NCBI GenBank assembly: GCA_013044065.1
Contig: JABEVA010000379.1
Location: forward strand, 1 to 9,921
Origin: Phycisphaerae bacterium
GTDB lineage: Bacteria > Planctomycetota > Phycisphaerae > WQYP01
Direction: 5' to 3'
Length of the DNA stretch: 9,921 nt
Part shown: positions 6,958 to 9,921 of the stretch, one piece after another
Numbering within the stretch: the first letter of the stretch is position 1
Layout: each line of letters begins with the position of its first letter
Made by a program: the position numbers and the translations under genes
Notes under the pieces: generated by a model
Seen by the model: only the letters and a program-made list of their open reading frames with translations
Told to the model about the DNA's origin: nothing
The model's database searches: none

Positions 6958-8405
6958 GGCCGCATGTGTCGCGGAGCAAAGCCGGGTGGTGGCCGGAGAG
7001 TTACGTGGACCGTGATGATTTTTCCGTTCCGAGCCAGTCGGATGGCCACATGCTCGGGATCAGCATGAATTTTTTTAGCAATCCGGCTGAAGTCGGCCAG
7101 TCCGATGCCGTCGATGCCGAAGATGATATCGCCGGGGCGAATTCCAGCCCGTTGGGCTGGAGAATGGGGATAGAGCCCAAGCACCTCCATGGCGCGCAGG
7201 CGGCCCAGCCGGGGAATCTTTCGCCGTAAGGGGGAATTGCTAGGCACCATGGCATAGCGGATGCCGAACCGCACCTGCTCAATCTGGCCGTATTTGATAA
7301 AATTGCGAATGTAGGATTTTGTTCCGGCAACACCAAGGGCTTTTTTCCAAGTGGTAACCGCGGCCAGTTCACCGCTTGGCGAAAAGATGAAAGCTGGGTG
7401 CGGGGCGGTTCGCAAAAAAAACATCAGAGGGGCAGATGCGGCGCGGCGGCTGGCAAAGCCCGGTCCATGAACGGGCACCAGCCAGCGTACCGCCGGCTGG
7501 TCGGCGGCCACGGCCAAAAGAAGTCCCGGGTGACGCGGCAATTGTCGCACCATGCGTATCGGAGGCACCTTTGTGGCTGAAGAGAGTTGCAGCACAGTCA
7601 GATTGAGAAAATAATTGGTCGCGTATACGTGGGCGGCCGCCGCCTTACCGTCGGGCAAAATCACGTGGATTTGGGCGGTGGCACCGGGTGGAGAGAGCAC
7701 CTCCAGCACCAGAATACGGTTCGGTTTGCCCGTGGCCAGACCATAAACGGTTTGATTCAGGTGCCGCTCGATTTCCCTAAGGCGCATCAAAATGCCGTGT
7801 AGAATTGGCCAGGGCAGGTCGGTCCTGCCGGGCCCGTGCCGAAATAAAAAATGCCGCAGAAGAAAGATTTCCACGGGTCGGTCATCGGCGATCTTATCAA
7901 GCTCTTGCTGTTGCCGCGGCGTGAGGTGCGGGTTGCGGCGATGATGGTCAGGTCGGGTGCGCAGTGGCTCAATCACCACGGTTGGAATGGAATGTCGACC
8001 CGGATGAAAATGTCGGCCATGAACCGTCAGGTGGTGGTGCTGAATCCAGTGTAGTTTCCATCGATCAAATTTCGCACGCAGATTGGGCGGCAGCAGCGCA
8101 TCAGGATTCCGGCTGGGTTTGATAATCACCAGCGATTGGCGAATACGGTTATAAAGAGACTGCGTAGCCTGCGACATTTCGCCTAACAATGTGTCGGATA
8201 TGCCCACCTCTCCGGTCTTGGTCAGAGTGGATGCTTGGGCCTCTCCGGGAGCTGCCTCCGCCGGTTGTACCCACCATAGGCTTGCCCCGAATGTCAGAGC
8301 AAGAATCGGCACCAGAGTTGTAAGCCCAACCCTGGTCCGCAGCACCTGATTGGCTAGGCCTGATCGGCTGCTGGTTCCTTTGAGAAATCGCCAGGTTATA
8401 TTCAT
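6954..8405 (-). CDS. Secreted HtrA-like PDZ protein, probable pseudoprotease
   Basis: A 483-residue protein with no cysteine. A long basic N-terminus and hydrophobic core (about 27-46) ending at AEA (49-51) suggest Sec export. The layout follows HtrA/DegS: a start helix (SLYNRIRQSLVIIKPS, near 83-98), a His-rich insertion (about 119-190, 12 His), a trypsin-like part (about 223-350) and a clear PDZ domain (about 376-470, with SPAQRAGIRPGDIIFGIDG at 415-433). The trypsin-like part keeps the strand pattern (VILPDGK, NLTVLQL, SGELAAV) but lacks the catalytic residues. No His lies in 216-246 where the HV motif should be, Asp is replaced by Asn at 268, and GNSGG is absent, with no Ser in 325-341. 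It is third in the sigma/anti-sigma operon, as htrA or mucD is elsewhere. It probably senses or binds envelope proteins without cutting them. An in-frame TGA directly precedes the ATG, which fixes the start. Confidence 0.75.
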   Translation of the reverse strand: MNITWRFLKGTSSRSGLANQVLRTRVGLTTLVPILALTFGASLWWVQPAEAAPGEAQASTLTKTGEVGISDTLLGEMSQATQSLYNRIRQSLVIIKPSRNPDALLPPNLRAKFDRWKLHWIQHHHLTVHGRHFHPGRHSIPTVVIEPLRTRPDHHRRNPHLTPRQQQELDKIADDRPVEIFLLRHFLFRHGPGRTDLPWPILHGILMRLREIERHLNQTVYGLATGKPNRILVLEVLSPPGATAQIHVILPDGKAAAAHVYATNYFLNLTVLQLSSATKVPPIRMVRQLPRHPGLLLAVAADQPAVRWLVPVHGPGFASRRAASAPLMFFLRTAPHPAFIFSPSGELAAVTTWKKALGVAGTKSYIRNFIKYGQIEQVRFGIRYAMVPSNSPLRRKIPRLGRLRAMEVLGLYPHSPAQRAGIRPGDIIFGIDGIGLADFSRIAKKIHADPEHVAIRLARNGKIITVHVTLRPPPGFAPRHMRP

Positions 8406-8408
8406 TCA

Positions 8409-8427
8409 ATACCCATCAGATGGTTAT
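8409..8427 (-). promoter_or_regulatory. 19-base near-perfect dyad before the HtrA-like gene
   Basis: ATACCCATC and GATGGTTAT flank a single central A (8418), with 8 of 9 pairs matching. The dyad lies 3 bases upstream of the ATG at 8405, in the 115-base gap after the anti-sigma stop (8406-8520). A one-base centre is too small for an RNA loop at full stem length, so a DNA-binding site for a dimer is the likelier reading. It covers the ribosome-binding region, where only a weak GGG is seen. I found no convincing -35/-10 pair in this gap. Confidence 0.35.
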
Positions 8428-8520
8428 CCAATCTGCGCCGGAATCTCCCCCTTCGTCTCAACTGCGATCTTAAAGCCTCGCGCTTCCCGGAGGGTATCGT
8501 TAAGTCGGCAGCAATACCGC

Positions 8521-9081
8521 TTAGAATACACCTTGGGGCTGCAGGGCCGCAACCTGCTGAGTTCCACTTTGTGCGGTTGACCCATGATCAGCCAGATAGC
8601 CCCGGGCAAACTTCTGCGCCGCGGCATAATCGGTAAAAGTCTGACTGACGGATTCTCCGCCCGGCATTTCAATGCGCACCACGTACTGGGTGGACCGGCT
8701 GGCATTTGCGGCGGTGGTTGCGGCTCTGGAGGAGGCCCGTCCGGCCACATAACCGCCCACGCCGATAAGCAAACAAGCTGCCGCCAAGGCCGCGCGCCGC
8801 AATTCGCGCCCCACTCCTGCGGTGGCAAAAGAAACCTTCAGCGGGGCATAAGCCTGCGCGCGGAGCTGGGCCAGGCAATCGGTGGCCAGGTGGTGGGCTT
8901 CGTGTTCCGCGGGGAGGTAACTTTCCCAAACCTGCCGGCGCAACTCTTGCTCCTTCCGCAGTTTATCGACCAGCGCCGCCAATGTCGGGTCGAGAGCCAC
9001 CTGCGCTTCCACCTGAGCCCGCGCCTGGGCAGAGAGTTCGCCGTCGAGATATTCCTGCAGAACTGCGATATCAATGAACAT
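8521..9081 (-). CDS. Anti-sigma factor-like membrane protein
   Basis: A 186-residue protein directly downstream of an ECF-type sigma gene. Residues about 1-50 (LQEYLDGELSAQARAQVEAQVALDP) match the common N-terminal pattern of anti-sigma factors, in which a short helix bundle holds the sigma factor in the cytoplasm. One membrane segment follows (about 97-113), then an Ala/Ser-rich linker and a small periplasmic domain (about 131-165, YVVRIEMPGG to FARGYLADHG). The HxxxCxxC zinc motif of the ZAS family is absent; the only cysteines are C69 and C103. The ATG at 9081 is chosen because AAGGTGG lies just upstream. An in-frame GTG at 9111 would add ten residues without such a site. Likely role: bind the sigma factor at the membrane and release it on an envelope signal, perhaps with the downstream PDZ protein. 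Confidence 0.75.
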   Translation of the reverse strand: MFIDIAVLQEYLDGELSAQARAQVEAQVALDPTLAALVDKLRKEQELRRQVWESYLPAEHEAHHLATDCLAQLRAQAYAPLKVSFATAGVGRELRRAALAAACLLIGVGGYVAGRASSRAATTAANASRSTQYVVRIEMPGGESVSQTFTDYAAAQKFARGYLADHGSTAQSGTQQVAALQPQGVF

Positions 9082-9087
9082 GTTACA

Positions 9088-9094
9088 CCACCTT
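9088..9094 (-). promoter_or_regulatory. Ribosome binding site of the anti-sigma gene
   Basis: AAGGTGG on the minus strand, 6 bases before the ATG at 9081. It fixes that start and lies just downstream of the C(UUCG)G hairpin. Confidence 0.6.
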
Positions 9095-9097
9095 ACA

Positions 9098-9109
9098 GGC
9101 CCGAAGGCC
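9098..9109 (-). promoter_or_regulatory. C(UUCG)G tetraloop hairpin
   Basis: In the transcript, GGCC-UUCG-GGCC forms a 4-bp stem closed by C-G with a UUCG loop, an unusually stable RNA tetraloop class. It ends 3 bases before the anti-sigma Shine-Dalgarno sequence and could keep that site exposed or set the mRNA 5' end after processing. Confidence 0.4.
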
Positions 9110-9113
9110 ACTT

Positions 9114-9164
9114 CTAAAACGCAATGGCCTGACTCCTCCGGGCCATTGCACCATCCTTGCCCAT
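9114..9164 (-). CDS. Possible 16-residue leader ORF between sigma and anti-sigma genes
   Basis: ATG at 9164 to TAG at 9114 encodes MGKDGAMARRSQAIAF. TAAGGTG, which includes the stop codon of the sigma gene, lies 3 bases before the ATG. The ORF runs through the 9-bp hairpin and ends right after it, so a ribosome translating it would melt the hairpin. An ORF this short can easily arise by chance and nothing else supports it. Confidence 0.15.
   Translation of the reverse strand: MGKDGAMARRSQAIAF
9121..9149 (-). terminator. Hairpin between sigma and anti-sigma genes, possible attenuator
   Basis: GCAATGGCC and GGCCATTGC form a perfect 9-bp stem with an 11-base loop. On the transcribed strand the stem is followed by GTTTTAG, a short U-run, so it could act as a weak intrinsic terminator or attenuator lowering anti-sigma relative to sigma mRNA. 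The loop carries GGAGGAG, a Shine-Dalgarno-like sequence with no start codon at proper distance. Confidence 0.45.
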
Positions 9165-9171
9165 GGGCACC

Positions 9172-9702
9172 TTAACCACCACCGTCCGAGTGGATTTTCG
9201 CTACCCGCCTGCGGGCCCGATGCAGCCAAGTCTTCACCTGTGACTCGGTGGCCTGCATCAGGCGGCCAATTTCCCGGTAGGCCATCCCCTGCTGTTCCCG
9301 CAGCACCAAGGCCTGCCGCCAATCGTCCGGCAGCGATTCGATCGCCTTGCGTAAGGATGCGGTGGTTTCGGCCATCGTCGCCGCTGCCGATGGATCCGCG
9401 TCATGGCCCATCGTTTCCAGCAGCACCGCATCGGCATCCAGCGACTGGCCTACCTTGCGCCGCCGACAACTGATCACATTGCGGGCCACTGCCTTGGCCA
9501 TTAGCGACCAACCGCCATCCGACCAGTCGTAGCCATCGCGATGGCGAAAGAGGTTCAAGAGAGCCTCTTGGACCAAGTCTTCCGGCTGCTTGCCGTCCCG
9601 CATTGGCGCTCCCAGCATAGCCCTGGCCAACGCCAGAAGTCGCCCGAAGTTGGCGTTTACAGCGGCTTCAAATTGGCTATCGGCCATCGTTTGGGCTGCC
9701 AT
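9172..9702 (-). CDS. ECF-type RNA polymerase sigma factor
   Basis: A 176-residue sigma-70 family protein of ECF size, with regions 2 and 4 only. Region 2 spans about residues 14-84 (FEAAVNANFGRLLALARAML, then EDLVQEALLNLFRH, then AKAVARNVISCRRRK). Region 4 spans about 118-167 (SLPDDWRQALVLREQQGMAYREIGRLM, then SQVKTWLHRARRRV), a helix-turn-helix for the -35 element. It would direct RNA polymerase to a small regulon and is probably held inactive by the membrane protein encoded 90 bases downstream. The start is uncertain. ATG 9702 has a weak GGGA upstream, TTG 9720 would add six residues, and ATG 9687 would remove five. The ECF subgroup cannot be assigned by eye. Confidence 0.88.
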   Translation of the reverse strand: MAAQTMADSQFEAAVNANFGRLLALARAMLGAPMRDGKQPEDLVQEALLNLFRHRDGYDWSDGGWSLMAKAVARNVISCRRRKVGQSLDADAVLLETMGHDADPSAAATMAETTASLRKAIESLPDDWRQALVLREQQGMAYREIGRLMQATESQVKTWLHRARRRVAKIHSDGGG

Positions 9703-9728
9703 AATGCGTCCCGGCTTCAAGAGTTACC

Positions 9729-9752
9729 ACGTACCACAGGGATATTGGTTGC
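9729..9752 (-). promoter_or_regulatory. Possible ECF-type (autoregulated) promoter
   Basis: On the minus strand GCAACC (9752-9747) is followed 15 bases later by CGT (9731-9729). This resembles the AAC ... CGT layout of many ECF promoters and would put the transcript start about 20 bases before the ATG at 9702. The motif is short and could be chance; the family habit of autoregulation is the main argument. Confidence 0.2.
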
Positions 9753-9796
9753 AAAATCCATGCTATTGGAAAACCCCGTAGACCCATCAGCCATCT

Positions 9797-9802
9797 ATTA
9801 TA
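9797..9802 (-). promoter_or_regulatory. Candidate -10 box upstream of the sigma operon
   Basis: A perfect TATAAT on the minus strand, about 95 bases before the ATG at 9702, in an AT-richer patch of the 219-base region 9703-9921. The -35 match is poor (TGTGCA at 9824-9819, 3 of 6). It could supply basal sigma-70 transcription. Apart from this box and the possible ECF promoter I see no gene in 9703-9921. Confidence 0.35.
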
Positions 9803-9911
9803 TCGGCCCTTGGCACCTTGCACATCCTTGGCCGGTATGGCTCAGCTCTGCAGAACAGCTTTTTGCTTTTCCCGTCCGGCGGGGCGTCGCGGGCCGGCCG
9901 GCGGCGGTCTT

Positions 9912-9917
9912 GAGGAG
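9912..9917 (+). promoter_or_regulatory. Possible ribosome binding site at the right edge
   Basis: GAGGAG sits 4 bases from the window end on the plus strand, after a GC-rich stretch. A plus-strand gene may begin just outside, divergent from the sigma operon. The start codon is not in view. Confidence 0.2.
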
Positions 9918-9921
9918 CGAG

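Noticed and set aside
8584..9117. Plus-strand frame of 177 codons across the anti-sigma gene
   Set aside because: Gly/His-rich product characteristic of an antisense shadow; the minus-strand frame has a ribosome binding site, an anti-sigma-like N-terminus and a membrane segment.
9844..9870. Terminator-like AGCT...AGCT stem followed by a T-run on the plus strand
   Set aside because: The stem is only 4 bp plus a mismatch, and no plus-strand gene ends nearby.
1..9921. CRISPR array, transposon or phage defence island
   Set aside because: No spaced direct repeats, terminal inverted repeats, transposase or nuclease genes are seen; the genes are chromosomal housekeeping and envelope functions.

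Overview
The window is about 9.9 kb of moderately GC-rich bacterial chromosome carrying eight protein-coding genes. Seven are complete and one runs off the left edge. I see no rRNA, tRNA, transposase, integrase or CRISPR repeats. The gene mix includes a FlgI-like domain on a long lipoprotein and an ECF sigma / anti-sigma / HtrA-like cluster, with housekeeping genes scattered in short operons. This would fit the Planctomycetota (perhaps Phycisphaerae-like), but that is inference from gene style and no marker gene proves it.

Left block (1-2549, minus strand): pcm (protein-L-isoaspartate O-methyltransferase) is followed 53 bases downstream by recG, a branched-DNA helicase whose last part is cut off by the window edge. 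A 107-base divergent intergenic region (2550-2656) separates this pair from the biotin genes. It carries the same 8-base palindrome ATTATAAT at each end, placed so that both flanking mRNAs would be leaderless or nearly so.

Middle block (2657-6957, plus strand): bioA and bioD encode two consecutive steps of biotin synthesis (KAPA to DAPA to dethiobiotin). bioD appears to start at a TTG that overlaps the bioA TGA stop. After a 126-base gap comes a 640-residue lipoprotein whose N-terminal half resembles the flagellar P-ring protein FlgI, with about 350 further residues and no flagellar neighbours.

Right block (6954-9702, minus strand): reading leftward, an ECF-type sigma factor, a membrane-spanning anti-sigma-like protein and a secreted HtrA-like protein with a C-terminal PDZ domain. 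The trypsin-like part of the last protein has lost the catalytic His, Asp and Ser signatures and carries a His-rich insertion, so it looks like a pseudoprotease. The order sigma / anti-sigma / HtrA matches known envelope-stress loci (sigE-rseA-htrA, algU-mucABCD). The likely job is to sense envelope or periplasmic stress and release the sigma factor, with a non-proteolytic PDZ protein in place of the usual protease. The gap between the sigma and anti-sigma genes holds a perfect 9-bp hairpin, a C(UUCG)G tetraloop hairpin and a competing pairing, all next to the anti-sigma ribosome binding site. The FlgI-like gene and the HtrA-like gene converge and overlap by 4 bases.

The most unusual items are the pseudo-HtrA in a sigma/anti-sigma operon, the FlgI-like lipoprotein, the twin ATTATAAT divergent promoters and the structured sigma/anti-sigma leader.
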